In this document: one piece after another, positions 8,219 through 16,758 of the stretch
How positions within the stretch are numbered: position 1 is the first letter of the stretch
Layout of the letters: each line of letters opens with the position of its first letter
Origin: Arthrobacter terricola
Lineage (GTDB): Bacteria > Actinomycetota > Actinomycetes > Actinomycetales > Micrococcaceae
NCBI RefSeq assembly: GCF_004354015.1
Contig: NZ_SMRU01000014.1
Coordinates: 1-64,000, forward strand
DNA length: 64,000 nucleotides
Direction of reading: 5' to 3'
Translations under genes and position numbers: made by a program
Notes under the pieces: model-generated
Database searches by the model: none
Told to the model about the DNA's origin: nothing
The model's input: only the letters and a program-made list of their open reading frames with translations

Positions 8219-9454
8219 ATGCCCGTTGTCCGCCAAACCGCCGCCGAAGAGGCTGAGGCCACCGGCCGCCGTCGTGCGTCTTTTCATTCGCTGACCGTCT
8301 CGGAAGTCCGGCGGCTCACGGAAGACGCCATCGAAGTCACGTTCGGTGTTCCCAAAGAGCTTGCCGGCCAGTACGACTACCTTCCCGGGCAGTACGTCGC
8401 GCTCCGGACCACGCTCCCGGATGAGTCGGGCGAGCCGAAGGAAGTCCGGCGCAGCTATTCGATTTGTGCCGAACCCAAGAGTTTCGCGGATGGCAGCAGC
8501 GAGATCCGCGTGGCCGTCAAGAAGGACCTGGGCGGTGTGTTCTCCACGTGGGCGAATGCGGAGCTGAAGTCGGGCGACACGCTCGACGTCATGAGTCCCA
8601 TGGGTGCGTTCGTCTCGAAGCATGGCAAGGACGGCAAAGCCGTTGAGCGGAATGTCATGAATTCCATGAACAATCCGCAGGACATGGCCGGCGAATTCGG
8701 CGACGCCGGCTCGTTCGTCGCGATTGCGGCCGGTTCGGGCATCACGCCGGTGATCGCGATCGCCCGCACGCTGTTGGCGGCGAACCCGGAGACCCGATTC
8801 GACCTGATTTACGCGAACAAGGCCGCCATGGACGTCATGTTCCTGGAGGAATTGGCGGACTTGAAGGACAAGTACCCATCGCGCCTGGCGTTGCACCATG
8901 TTTTGTCCCGTGAGCAGCGCATCGCTCCGCTCATGACCGGCCGTATCGACGCCGAGAAGCTCCAGCAGTTGCTGGGCACGGCCATCCATGCGGAGGATGT
9001 GGACGAGTGGTTCCTGTGCGGCCCGTTCGAGCTGGTGCAGTTGTGCCGGGATACCCTCGCGGCCCGTGGCGTTGAGCCTGATCGCGTGCGGTTTGAGCTG
9101 TTCACCACGGGTCGTCCGGATCGTCCCGAGGGCAACGCCGGCCGGCCTGTTGTGGAGGACGAGTCGCAGGAGACGTTCAAGATCACCTTCAAGCTCGATG
9201 GCTTGACGGGCGATGTCGCGAGCCCCACGCACGCCCGGGAATCCATCCTCAACGCCGCCTTGCGCGTGCGTCCCGACGTGCCGTTCGCGTGTGCCGGCGG
9301 CGTCTGCGGAACGTGCCGCGCGAAGCTCATCACCGGCACGGTCACCATGGACGAGAACTACGCCCTGGAGCAGGATGAGCTGGACAAGGGTTACGTCCTG
9401 ACGTGCCAGGCACACCCCACCAGTGAATCCGTCACGGTCGATTTCGACGTCTAA
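8219..9454 (+). CDS. paaE: PaaE, NAD(P)H reductase of the epoxidase
   Basis: 411 residues. PaaE passes electrons from NADPH through FAD and a [2Fe-2S] cluster to the PaaA di-iron site. Order: FAD-binding barrel (RRSYSICAEP around residue 80), NAD-binding domain (GSGITPVIAIARTLL, then WFLCGPFELV), and a C-terminal plant-type ferredoxin domain with FACAGGVCGTCRAKL and a distal YVLTCQAHP cysteine. It begins ten bases after paaD, with AAGGA upstream of the ATG. It is slightly longer than the E. coli protein because of an N-terminal tail and a spacer before the ferredoxin domain. Confidence 0.96.
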   Translation: MPVVRQTAAEEAEATGRRRASFHSLTVSEVRRLTEDAIEVTFGVPKELAGQYDYLPGQYVALRTTLPDESGEPKEVRRSYSICAEPKSFADGSSEIRVAVKKDLGGVFSTWANAELKSGDTLDVMSPMGAFVSKHGKDGKAVERNVMNSMNNPQDMAGEFGDAGSFVAIAAGSGITPVIAIARTLLAANPETRFDLIYANKAAMDVMFLEELADLKDKYPSRLALHHVLSREQRIAPLMTGRIDAEKLQQLLGTAIHAEDVDEWFLCGPFELVQLCRDTLAARGVEPDRVRFELFTTGRPDRPEGNAGRPVVEDESQETFKITFKLDGLTGDVASPTHARESILNAALRVRPDVPFACAGGVCGTCRAKLITGTVTMDENYALEQDELDKGYVLTCQAHPTSESVTVDFDV

Positions 9455-9465
9455 GGAAGAAACGA

Positions 9466-10245
9466 ATGATCGAGCTCTCCATCGCCAACGGCATCGCCGA
9501 AATTGTCCTCAATGCCCCGGAAAAGATGAACTCGCTTGACGAGGCGGGGCTCAAGGAACTGGAAAAAGCGTACGACGACGCTGCTGCCGCCGCCTCGAGC
9601 GGTCTGGTCCGGGCGCTGCTGCTTCGCGGGGAGGGCCGCGCCTTTTGCGCCGGCCGGGACATCGCGGGCGTGGATCCGGAAAGTGACGACGCGAAGGCTT
9701 ACCTCAACGGCTTGGTGGAGCCTTTGTTGAAGAAGATGGCCGCCTTCCCGGCTCCGACGTTCGCGGCGGTGCATGGTGCGTGCCTGGGCGTTGGACTCGG
9801 GCTGCTGCTGGCCACGGACGTGGTGTACGTGGCGGAGTCGGCAAAGTTCGGCTCGCCGTTCGCGAAGCTGGGCGCCACCTTGGATTCGGGTGGGCACTGG
9901 TACTTCACCGAACGGCTCGGCATGCACCGCACCTTGGACCTCATCTACACCGCGGACCTGATCAGCGGGACGGAGGCCGTTGCGCTGGGCATGTTCAGCC
10001 GCGTGATGGTTGACGAGGATCTGTTGCCCGGAACGCGGGCTGTGGTGGAGCGGGTGGCCGAGGGTGCTACCGGCGCGTTCCTGGCCAGCAAGCAATTGGT
10101 GGCTGATATCCGCGACAAGCGCATTGGCCTGTGGGCTTCCATGTCCGAGGAAAACAGCGAGCAAGCCCGGCTTTGCAAGACCGAGGACTATGCCGAAGGT
10201 TTCAGGGCCTTCCAGGAGAAGCGGGCGCCGGTCTTCAGGGGGTAG
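9466..10245 (+). CDS. paaG: PaaG-like ring-epoxide isomerase (crotonase family)
   Basis: 259 residues of the enoyl-CoA hydratase/isomerase superfamily. FCAGRDIAG and GACLGVGLGLLLATDVVYV form the CoA-thioester oxyanion hole. LDSGGHWYFTERLG places an Asp near residue 139 at the position used by PaaG, the 1,2-epoxyphenylacetyl-CoA isomerase that makes oxepin-CoA, rather than the Glu of hydratases. Its place 11 bp after paaE supports the isomerase role; a PaaF-type hydratase is the alternative. Genes for the ligase (paaK) and ring-opening enzyme (paaZ) are not in the window. Confidence 0.8.
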   Translation: MIELSIANGIAEIVLNAPEKMNSLDEAGLKELEKAYDDAAAAASSGLVRALLLRGEGRAFCAGRDIAGVDPESDDAKAYLNGLVEPLLKKMAAFPAPTFAAVHGACLGVGLGLLLATDVVYVAESAKFGSPFAKLGATLDSGGHWYFTERLGMHRTLDLIYTADLISGTEAVALGMFSRVMVDEDLLPGTRAVVERVAEGATGAFLASKQLVADIRDKRIGLWASMSEENSEQARLCKTEDYAEGFRAFQEKRAPVFRG

Positions 10246-10260
10246 GCAAGCCAACAGACA

Positions 10261-10298
10261 GGCGCCACGGTAGGACCCAAAGGATCCTGCCGTGGCGC
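10261..10298. terminator. two-way terminator between convergent genes
   Basis: GCGCCACGGTAGGA pairs with TCCTGCCGTGGCGC (one G-T pair) around CCCAAAGGA. It lies between the end of the paa operon and the end of the minus-strand DUF1326 gene and can serve both. Confidence 0.75.
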
Positions 10299-10318
10299 AC
10301 ACCCTTGCGATTCGGAAC

Positions 10319-10924
10319 CTAGGCGGCCCAGGCAAACGGGGCGGAGAACGAGTTCTTTCCGGAGTTATCCCACGTCATTCCGAAGACGTCCACCCGGGCG
10401 GTGCTGGAGGTTCCCGCTGCCAGGGTGTCGGCCGGGAATCCTACGCCGCTGATTTTCACTCCTTGCCCCGTGGGATCCAGCGGGGACACGAAGTCTTCGA
10501 CTGCCATGTCTACGGCGCTTCCAATGGTGACGCGGTGCACCCGTCCGTCGTCGGCGTAGGCCATTTCGAGGGACTCCATCCCTGCCATCTCCCCGATCAA
10601 CGGGGTCAAGCCCTCCATGGGTCCGCCGAGCTGGCCGCCGAAGACTGCTCCGAGGGCTTCGGCCTGTTCGCTCGAAGCGGCGGAATCTACCAAAACTCCG
10701 ACCTTCCAACCCCCGTCGCTCATCAGCGCGGGAGTGTCGGCAACGATGCAGACCGTCAGGCCACCGACGTCCACTCCGTTTACATCACCCGTTTCCACGT
10801 GGAAGGCCAGCGCCACGTTGCAGCGGTCGTTATCCGCCGGTGCGGTCAGCCCGGATGTCGAGCACGGGCAGACCATATCGCAATTGCAATTCTCAAAATA
10901 AGTACCCTCCACATGCCACGGCAT
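10319..10924 (-). CDS. DUF1326 domain protein
   Basis: 201 residues. It opens with PWHVEGTYFENCNCDMVCPC, the cysteine-rich signature of DUF1326, followed by a beta-rich domain and a C-terminal FAWAA. The function of the family is not known; it often sits beside a DUF2182 membrane protein, which is absent here. The start at 10924 is fixed by AAAGGAG nine bases upstream; the open frame extends to 10990 without a better site. The gene is followed by the shared terminator at 10261-10298. Confidence 0.85.
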   Translation of the reverse strand: MPWHVEGTYFENCNCDMVCPCSTSGLTAPADNDRCNVALAFHVETGDVNGVDVGGLTVCIVADTPALMSDGGWKVGVLVDSAASSEQAEALGAVFGGQLGGPMEGLTPLIGEMAGMESLEMAYADDGRVHRVTIGSAVDMAVEDFVSPLDPTGQGVKISGVGFPADTLAAGTSSTARVDVFGMTWDNSGKNSFSAPFAWAA

Positions 10925-11039
10925 TTCGGGCTCCTTTCGAAGAGAGGCACCCCCAATCGAAAGTCTCCTCGCGGCGTTGGAGGGTGTCAACGATGGCCAC
11001 GTTCAGCCGGACAAGGCCAGAGGGACAAGGGCCGAAGCG

Positions 11040-11750
11040 TCACGCAAGGACGGGAGCCTGGGCGTTGTTGATGATGGGGGAGGGCTTGAATCCCTTGACC
11101 ACGAGCCATACACCCAAGGAGAGTTCCCATACCGCGATCGGCAGCGTAGCGATACCCGAAACAGGCGAGATGCGATCGATCAGGCCGAACATGACTGCCC
11201 CGTTGGAGGCGAGCAGCAGCGGAGCGCCGATGAAGCCCAGCACGGGAAGGACCCGCGGAACCAGGCGGGACTTGTAGAGCAAGGAGCCCAGCAACAACGC
11301 GTTCGCGGCCGGGATGAGGCTTTGGCCCAGGAGGAAGAAGCGGTCGTACAGTGCCACCAAGGCTTGGCCGGTGACAACTGCGTCCGCTCCAGCTCCGGCC
11401 TCCCGGAGGCTGACGACGGCCAGCAAACACGCGACGCCGGCGACGATCGTTGAGGCCTCCAAGGTACGCGCCGCCACGAATCCCAACGCGAGCGACTGGT
11501 TTTGCCTCTTGACCACCGGATACAGCACTATGGCCGTTCCGATGCAGGCGAAAGCGACGATGATCTCGAGGACGCCACCCACCATGACGCCCGTGTCCGG
11601 ACCGGAACCCGTGACGTAGCCGCGGTCGTGGACCGGCGCGTACAGCGTAAGCGTGGGGATGGAGACAAAAGTTGCCAGGTAGAGCGCGCCGGCAAGGAGT
11701 GCGATTTTCCGGTTTCGATCCATGCGGGCGGGTTTCGCTGCTGCAGTCAT
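11040..11750 (-). CDS. DUF4386 membrane protein, TetR-controlled
   Basis: 236 residues with about six membrane helices, beginning after MDRNRKIALLAGALYLATF. The segments VLYPVVKRQNQSLALGFVAARTLEA and SRLVPRVLPVLGFIGAPLL match the DUF4386 family of unknown function. GGAGG five bases before the ATG at 11750 fixes the start; a TTG at 11762 lies upstream. The promoter region is shared with a divergent TetR gene and contains two identical-type palindromes, so this gene is probably the regulator's main target. Confidence 0.85.
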   Translation of the reverse strand: MTAAAKPARMDRNRKIALLAGALYLATFVSIPTLTLYAPVHDRGYVTGSGPDTGVMVGGVLEIIVAFACIGTAIVLYPVVKRQNQSLALGFVAARTLEASTIVAGVACLLAVVSLREAGAGADAVVTGQALVALYDRFFLLGQSLIPAANALLLGSLLYKSRLVPRVLPVLGFIGAPLLLASNGAVMFGLIDRISPVSGIATLPIAVWELSLGVWLVVKGFKPSPIINNAQAPVLA

Positions 11751-11769
11751 TGGAGCCTCCAAGGGGTGA

Positions 11770-11822
11770 GGTGTACGGCGTACACCTTCGATATTTGAGA
11801 TGGTAGGTGTACGCTGTACACC
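11770..11822. promoter_or_regulatory. paired TetR operators
   Basis: Two 17-bp perfect or near-perfect palindromes, GGTGTACGGCGTACACC (11770-11786) and GGTGTACGCTGTACACC (11806-11822), are 36 bp apart centre to centre, about three and a half helical turns. The second ends at the base before the TetR ATG, so a bound repressor would block both the divergent DUF4386 gene and its own gene. Confidence 0.85.
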
Positions 11823-12557
11823 ATGTCAAGGAGTCGCAACGAGACCAGCAACGGCGCCGGAGGGACGGCTGTCCTGCGCCGCGCCCCGCTGAGCCGCGAG
11901 CGGGTGCTGCGGGCCGCCGTCGTACTCGCTGACGAGGCGGGAATCGACTCGCTGAGCATGCGCAACCTGGCGCAGGAACTGGGTGTGGCTCCCATGGCGC
12001 TTTACAAGCACGTGGCGAACAAGGAGGAACTCCTTGACGGCATGGTCAGCGTGGTAGTGGCCGAGATCGATCCACCGGCCACCGGGCGTGACTGGAAGTG
12101 CGGGGTGCGGGAGATGGTCCTTTCGGCTCGTCGTGCGCTTCTGCGGCATCCTTGGGCGCCGCAGGTGATCGAGTCGCGCACGCAGGCGCCGCCGATCGTG
12201 CTGGACTACATGAATTCCCTCATCGGGATGTTCCTGGAAGGCGGGCTTTCCGCGGACCTCACCCACCACGCCATGCATGCCCTCGGCAGCCGGATGTGGG
12301 GATTCACCCAGGAGGTTTTCCCGACGCCGGCACCGCCCGCCGATCCCGATGCGCAGGCTGTGATGTTCCGCGAGGTCGCGCAGAGGTATCCGCACATCGT
12401 CACGATCGCGACCATCGGTTCGCACGATGAAGGCACCGCGCCCGGTGGAGGTTGTGACGACCAATTCGAGTTCGAGTTCGCCCTGGACGTCCTTCTCGAC
12501 GGCGTCGAACGGCTCCACCAGAAGGGCTGGACCTCAGCGGGCCGCAAGCACAGCTAG
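11823..12557 (+). CDS. TetR family regulator
   Basis: 244 residues. The N-terminal helix-turn-helix (about 22-68; LSRERVLRAAVVLADEAGID and LAQELGVAPMALYKHVANKEEL) is followed by a C-terminal ligand domain of the tetracycline-repressor type (HPWAPQVIESRTQAPPIVLDYMN). It likely controls itself and the divergent DUF4386 gene through the two palindromes directly upstream. The ATG follows the second operator immediately and has no ribosome binding site, so the message may be leaderless. The ligand is unknown. Confidence 0.88.
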   Translation: MSRSRNETSNGAGGTAVLRRAPLSRERVLRAAVVLADEAGIDSLSMRNLAQELGVAPMALYKHVANKEELLDGMVSVVVAEIDPPATGRDWKCGVREMVLSARRALLRHPWAPQVIESRTQAPPIVLDYMNSLIGMFLEGGLSADLTHHAMHALGSRMWGFTQEVFPTPAPPADPDAQAVMFREVAQRYPHIVTIATIGSHDEGTAPGGGCDDQFEFEFALDVLLDGVERLHQKGWTSAGRKHS

Positions 12558-12564
12558 GGAGTTG

Positions 12565-13107
12565 TCACCACTGTCGGCGGACGCTGGCCTTGGTGCCGGT
12601 CACCAAGGTGGCTGCCGGAACGTCGTCGGCGACTACCGAACCGGCGGCAATCACGGCATCGCGGCCGATGCTCACGCCGGGCAGAATCGTGGCCCCGGCG
12701 CCGATCCACACGTTCTCCGCGACGTCGATCGGCGCGCCCGTCAGCCAGAGCCGCCGTTCTTCCGGGTCCACCGGGTGGCCGTTGGTGATGAAGGTGACCT
12801 TCGGGCCGATCATGGTCCTCTCGCCGATCCGGATCCCCGCGTAGTCCAAGAAGGTGCAGCCCTGGTTGATGAACACGCGCTCGGCGAGGTCGAGGCGAAG
12901 GCCGTGGTCCGTGTAGAAGGGCGGATAGATGGTGACGCGCGGCGGAAGCGGCCGGCCAAGGATTTGTTCGAACAACTCCGCTTTACCGGCTTCGTCGTCG
13001 AACGGCAGGATATTGAGCCTCGAAGTCAATTGGGTGACTTGCAGGACCCGCTCGCTCATGGCGGTGAACTCGGGACTGTGGATACGCATGAAACGGTCGC
13101 GGGACAT
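12565..13107 (-). CDS. maltose/galactoside-type O-acetyltransferase
   Basis: 180 residues. It has an N-terminal Mac-like helical segment followed by left-handed beta-helix hexapeptide repeats. FINQGCTFLDYAGIRIGERT, FITNGHPVDPEERR (catalytic His in NGHPVDP) and ENVWIGAGATILPGVSIGRD are typical of the Maa/LacA group that transfers acetyl from acetyl-CoA to sugars. The start at 13107 precedes MSRDRFMRIHSPEF; a GAGAGGATC stretch lies upstream. The gene ends 8 bp from the convergent TetR gene, and its true substrate is not evident. Confidence 0.85.
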   Translation of the reverse strand: MSRDRFMRIHSPEFTAMSERVLQVTQLTSRLNILPFDDEAGKAELFEQILGRPLPPRVTIYPPFYTDHGLRLDLAERVFINQGCTFLDYAGIRIGERTMIGPKVTFITNGHPVDPEERRLWLTGAPIDVAENVWIGAGATILPGVSIGRDAVIAAGSVVADDVPAATLVTGTKASVRRQW

Positions 13108-13171
13108 CCCCCGATCCTCTCGCGCCCGCGCCCGATGGATCAAGAAAGCCCCGCGAGCGGAGAGGCAAGAG

Positions 13172-13510
13172 TTACGGGTCCATGCGGCGGACCTCGATGG
13201 GCCACAACCGGGACTCGCCGAGCTTGCCCGCGATCTCCACGGCCCGGGCGGTATCGGCGCAGTCAACAATGTAGAACCCGGCCGCGATTTCCTTCGTCTC
13301 CATGAACGGCCCGTCGGTGACTGTGCGCTCGCCGCCGTTCGTTGTGACGTAGGTGGCTTCTTCGCCCAATTCGTGCGCCTCGACGAATTCTCCGTTGGCG
13401 CGGAGCTCCGCCTGCAGTGTGGCGTGGGCTTGCATGATCGCGTCCACCTCGTCCTGCGGGAGGGCGTTCCAGGTGTCGAAATTGTTGGGGATCAAGAGGA
13501 GGTGCTTCAT
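13172..13510 (-). CDS. YciI/DGPF protein
   Basis: 112 residues of the YCII-related fold, with the ERTVTDGPFMETKE segment that names the DGPF group and the GFYIVDCADTARAVEIA helix. Its ATG overlaps the stop of the upstream sigma factor gene (ATGA). DGPF proteins are found beside ECF42 sigma factors in many actinobacteria, and the coupling suggests they act in the same signal route. The biochemical role is unknown. Confidence 0.88.
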   Translation of the reverse strand: MKHLLLIPNNFDTWNALPQDEVDAIMQAHATLQAELRANGEFVEAHELGEEATYVTTNGGERTVTDGPFMETKEIAAGFYIVDCADTARAVEIAGKLGESRLWPIEVRRMDP

Positions 13511-14793
13511 TTCTGCTCCTTGAGGGTGGTCTCCGCCAGCCTCTTGTTGAGGTAGCGGCGTTCGGTGTCGCTCGGCGCGAGTGCCTGGGCGCGTTGGTAT
13601 TCGAGGTTGGCCTCGGTGGTCCTTCCGAGGCGTCGTAGGAGGTCGGCTTTGGCGGCCGGCAGCAGGTAGTACCCGTCGAGGGATCGCTTTTGGTCTAGTT
13701 CCTCGATGAGGCCAAGTCCCGCCGCTGGCCCTTGGGACATCGCGACGGCGACTGCCCGGTTAAGTTCGACGACGGGCGAGGGCGCAATGCGGGAAAGCGC
13801 CTCGTAGAGCGACGCCACCCGGCCGAAATCGGTGCGGTCGAATTCGGGCGCCGCCATATGGCAGGCCGCGATAGCGGCTTGGATACGGTAGCTCCCCGGC
13901 GGGGTGCCGTGCTCGACGGCGGTGCGCTCCGCCGTCGTGAGCAAACCGCTCGCCTCGGTGACCGAGGCAGTGTCCCAGAGGGTGCGGTCTTGGTCCTCGA
14001 GCGTGACGATGTCTCCGTTGTCGTCGAGTCGCGAGCGTCGGCGTGCGTGGTGGAACAGCATGAGTGCCAGCAGTCCGAGTGCCTCCGGTTGTTGAGGGGA
14101 ACTGCGGAGCAGGCTGACGAGCAAGCGCGCCAGCCGGATTGCTTCCTTGACGAGCGGGTCACGGGTCAAGGAGTCGGCGCCGGTTGCCGAGTAGCCTTCG
14201 TTGAACATGAGGTACAGCACGGCCAGGACTCCGGCGGTGCGCTCGCCGAGCAGCTCCGGCGGCGGTACCCGGTAGGGGATTCCCGCCTCCTTGATCTTGG
14301 CCCGGGCACGGACCAGCCGCTTGGACATGGTGGATTCGGAGACCAGGAACGCGCGGGCGATCTCGTTGGTCCCCAGGCCTGCGACTGTTCGTAAGGTCAG
14401 TGCCACCCGGCCTTCCATGGGGAGGGCCGGATGGCAGCAGGTGTAGATGAGACGTAAGCGGTCGTCGTCGAGTGTTGGACCGCCGTCGGGCTCTTCGGGC
14501 AGTTCCTCGAGTTCCGAGAGGATGGCGAGTTCGCTGAGTGCCCGCTTTTCGCTGGCCGCGCTGCGGAGGCGGTCGATCGCGCGGTTCTTGGCCACGGTGG
14601 TGATCCAGGCGCCGGGGTTTTTCGGGATGCCGCGGGCAGGCCAGTCAGCCATGGCGCGAGCGAAGGCGTCTTGTACGCAGTCTTCGGCCAGGCTCCAGTC
14701 GCCCGTCACCCGGATGAGGGTTGCGTTGATCCGTGCGCTCTCCGAGGCCGAGGCGGCCGTGATGGCTGCTTGGACCTCCGTCAGCTCGGGCAC
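13507..14793 (-). CDS. ECF42-type RNA polymerase sigma factor
   Basis: 428 residues. Sigma region 2 (GDWSLAEDCVQDAFARAMADWP, TTVAKNRAIDRLR) and region 4 (LGTNEIARAFLVSESTMSKRLVRARAKI) fill the first 190 residues. A long C-terminal helical/TPR-like extension follows, with LMFNEGYSA, ELNRAVAVAMSQGPAAGL and LDGYYLLPAAKADLLRRLGR, the hallmark of ECF42. ECF42 factors lack an anti-sigma factor and are thought to be controlled through this extension. The GTG start has GGAAAGGA about nine bases upstream. DGPF genes lie on both sides, on the same strand. Confidence 0.9.
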   Translation of the reverse strand: MPELTEVQAAITAASASESARINATLIRVTGDWSLAEDCVQDAFARAMADWPARGIPKNPGAWITTVAKNRAIDRLRSAASEKRALSELAILSELEELPEEPDGGPTLDDDRLRLIYTCCHPALPMEGRVALTLRTVAGLGTNEIARAFLVSESTMSKRLVRARAKIKEAGIPYRVPPPELLGERTAGVLAVLYLMFNEGYSATGADSLTRDPLVKEAIRLARLLVSLLRSSPQQPEALGLLALMLFHHARRRSRLDDNGDIVTLEDQDRTLWDTASVTEASGLLTTAERTAVEHGTPPGSYRIQAAIAACHMAAPEFDRTDFGRVASLYEALSRIAPSPVVELNRAVAVAMSQGPAAGLGLIEELDQKRSLDGYYLLPAAKADLLRRLGRTTEANLEYQRAQALAPSDTERRYLNKRLAETTLKEQK

Positions 14794-14823
14794 GCCTGCA
14801 TCCTTTCCCCCTGTACCTATCGG

Positions 14824-15159
14824 CTACAGGCCCAGTGGCCACACGGGCCGGATTTCGATCTTGCCGAATTTGGCCATGGGGTGTTTGGAGGCGACTTCCA
14901 CGGCTTCGTCGAGGTCTGCGCAGGAGATGACGTCGTACCCTGCGATCCATTCTTTCGTCTCGGCGAACGGCCCGTCGGACACCAGCACTTCACCCTCGCG
15001 CACGGTGACGGTGGTGGCGTCCTGGACGGGACGCAAGCGGTCCCCGTGCCGGGTGACGCCGCGTCCTTCCATTTCGGCTACCCATTCCTCAATGTTGTCC
15101 TCCTCGGCCACGTACTTCGGCGCGGTGGGATCGGTGCAGATGAAAAGCATGTATTCCAC
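14824..15159 (-). CDS. second YciI/DGPF protein
   Basis: 111 residues. EYMLFICTDPTAP, LVSDGPFAETKEWIAGYDVI and AVEVASKHPMAKFGKIEIRPVW identify a DGPF/YCII-related protein. It is the first gene of a three-gene string with the sigma factor and the other DGPF gene. The GTG at 15159 has AGGAG five bases before it; an upstream GTG at 15165 abuts that same site and is less likely. Confidence 0.88.
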   Translation of the reverse strand: MEYMLFICTDPTAPKYVAEEDNIEEWVAEMEGRGVTRHGDRLRPVQDATTVTVREGEVLVSDGPFAETKEWIAGYDVISCADLDEAVEVASKHPMAKFGKIEIRPVWPLGL

Positions 15160-15304
15160 GTTCACTCCTATTTCTTGTCGATACCCCTACGACGGATGTG
15201 CCCGCCCCAAAAGGACACCCGGTGAAGAATTTCTTTCTGGAATGTATCGGCGGGCCTGCGTGAGGACGCTTGTCCCGATAGTAGTCCGCTGTGAGACTGT
15301 GGGC

Positions 15305-16282
15305 ATGGCGAGTTCTATCGAGGTGTCCTGGGAGTTGGACGGCATCACCATGGAGGGCACGGTTGTCCGGCCCGACGGCGATGGGCCGTTTCCGGCGGTG
15401 GTTCTGGTTGCCGGCAGCGGCCCGACGGACAGGGACTGGTGCTCGCCGCTGATCCCGGGCGAGAACGGGAGCGCCAAGCTATTCGCGGAGGCGTTCGCTG
15501 ATGCCGGTTTCGCGTCCATTCGCTACGACAAACGGGCGTCCGGCCCGCGGGCGATCGAGAATGTCACGAAGCTCTTGGGATTCGTGAGCATGCAGTCCCA
15601 CCTGGACGAGTTGGCCGCCGCCGTTGGGGTGCTCGCTGGCCAGGATTTCGTTGATTCAGCACGGATTGTCGGGCTCGGAAACAGCGAGGGCACGCTCCAT
15701 GTGCTGCATTACGTCACCAGCCAGCAGAAGTTTCCGTTCGTCGGGATCATCCTTGCGGCGCCCCCTGGCCGACCGATCCAGGCCGTATTGCTGTCGCAAC
15801 TGGCCCTTCAGTCCGCCCAGGTGCCTGGCGGGGCCGAGATGATGTCCAAGGTGGAGGAAGCGGCGTCGCGATACGCAGAGGGACTGCCCATGAACCCCGA
15901 TCCCGGCATTCCGGACAGCGTGAAGATGGTGCTCGCCAGTTTCGAGGCCCCGATGAACCTCCCACTCGCGCGCGAGCTCTGGGTCGAGTCCAGCCTGGAC
16001 TCGTTGGGAAAGGTGCGGATTCCCACCCTCGTGTTGATCGGCCGAAAGGACGTTCAGATCGACTTCCACGCCGATGGGCACCCCCTGCAGGAAGCCGCCA
16101 TCGGGATGCCGAACGTGACCTTCGCGTTGCCGCCCAACGCCAACCACGTCTTCAAGGAAGATACGCGCAGCAAGGCCGAAGTCCTCGCGTCACCGGGCAC
16201 GGGCTACAACGAACCCGACACCCACCTGGACCCCGAGAGCCTGGACACGATCCTCACCTGGCTCGCGGATACGGCGAAATAA
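15305..16282 (+). CDS. alpha/beta hydrolase
   Basis: 325 residues. VLVAGSGPTDRDW forms the oxyanion loop, GLGNSEGTLH carries the nucleophile serine (G-N-S-E-G), VLIGRKDVQID the acid loop and NANHVFKED the catalytic histidine. All belong to the alpha/beta hydrolase fold with a helical lid in the middle. The substrate is unknown. An open frame extends 286 codons upstream, but it crosses the oppositely oriented sigma and DGPF genes, so the start is set at 15305. It is divergent from the DGPF-sigma string. Confidence 0.85.
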   Translation: MASSIEVSWELDGITMEGTVVRPDGDGPFPAVVLVAGSGPTDRDWCSPLIPGENGSAKLFAEAFADAGFASIRYDKRASGPRAIENVTKLLGFVSMQSHLDELAAAVGVLAGQDFVDSARIVGLGNSEGTLHVLHYVTSQQKFPFVGIILAAPPGRPIQAVLLSQLALQSAQVPGGAEMMSKVEEAASRYAEGLPMNPDPGIPDSVKMVLASFEAPMNLPLARELWVESSLDSLGKVRIPTLVLIGRKDVQIDFHADGHPLQEAAIGMPNVTFALPPNANHVFKEDTRSKAEVLASPGTGYNEPDTHLDPESLDTILTWLADTAK

Positions 16283-16349
16283 CGACGACGGCGGGCTGGC
16301 GCGGGTGGGTGGCGCCGGTTGCGTGGGTGGGGGCTGAGGAAGACAGTCG

Positions 16350-16559
16350 CTAGTTGATGTATGGTCCGAGGTCCGGCTCGCTTTCGCGCCGGATGCCTGG
16401 GAACAAGGTACGGAGTGCCTCGTCAATTGCGATAGCCGGGATAAGGACCAGGCCGACGGCTACGGACAGCATGGTCCACCCCGCATCTTGCAACGTGTCT
16501 TTCCCCGAACGTTGTGGCTGCTGCGGTCGCCCGGGAACCATGTGAATTGGATTGATCAT
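16350..16559 (-). CDS. small membrane protein, hypothetical
   Basis: 69 residues with one hydrophobic helix (AGWTMLSVAVGLVLIPAIAI) between polar ends. No family is recognised, and no strong ribosome binding site is seen before the ATG. It lies between the hydrolase and the AhpD-like gene on the opposite strand, where nothing else is coded. It is plausible but unproven. Confidence 0.4.
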   Translation of the reverse strand: MINPIHMVPGRPQQPQRSGKDTLQDAGWTMLSVAVGLVLIPAIAIDEALRTLFPGIRRESEPDLGPYIN

Positions 16560-16711
16560 GGTTTGAGGGTATGGATCGGGTGAGCCTTACGCCCGAGTGG
16601 GAGCTACCTGTTTCGAGAGCCGTAGCACCCGCAACCTTCCAACGGGTGAATGTAAGTGCTGAGTAAGGATACTGAGCTGCAGATGTTGACGTCGTTTGGA
16701 CAGTGCTCGGA

Positions 16712-16729
16712 GACTTCCGGTTGGAAGTC
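16712..16729. promoter_or_regulatory. inverted repeat upstream of AhpD-like gene
   Basis: GACTTCC-GGTT-GGAAGTC lies 30 bp before the start codon and 21 bp downstream of a TTGACG box at 16685-16690. It could be an operator or a 5'-UTR hairpin. Confidence 0.4.
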
Positions 16730-16758
16730 ACCGGAGACCTCTCGGATAGGCTCATCGA

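Noticed and set aside
8195..9415. 406-codon minus-strand open frame opposite paaE
   Set aside because: Shadow of paaE; sequence is low-complexity Arg/Val/Gly without a domain.
14447..15304. 286-codon N-terminal extension of the alpha/beta hydrolase frame
   Set aside because: It runs antisense through the sigma factor and DGPF genes; the hydrolase fold begins at 15305.
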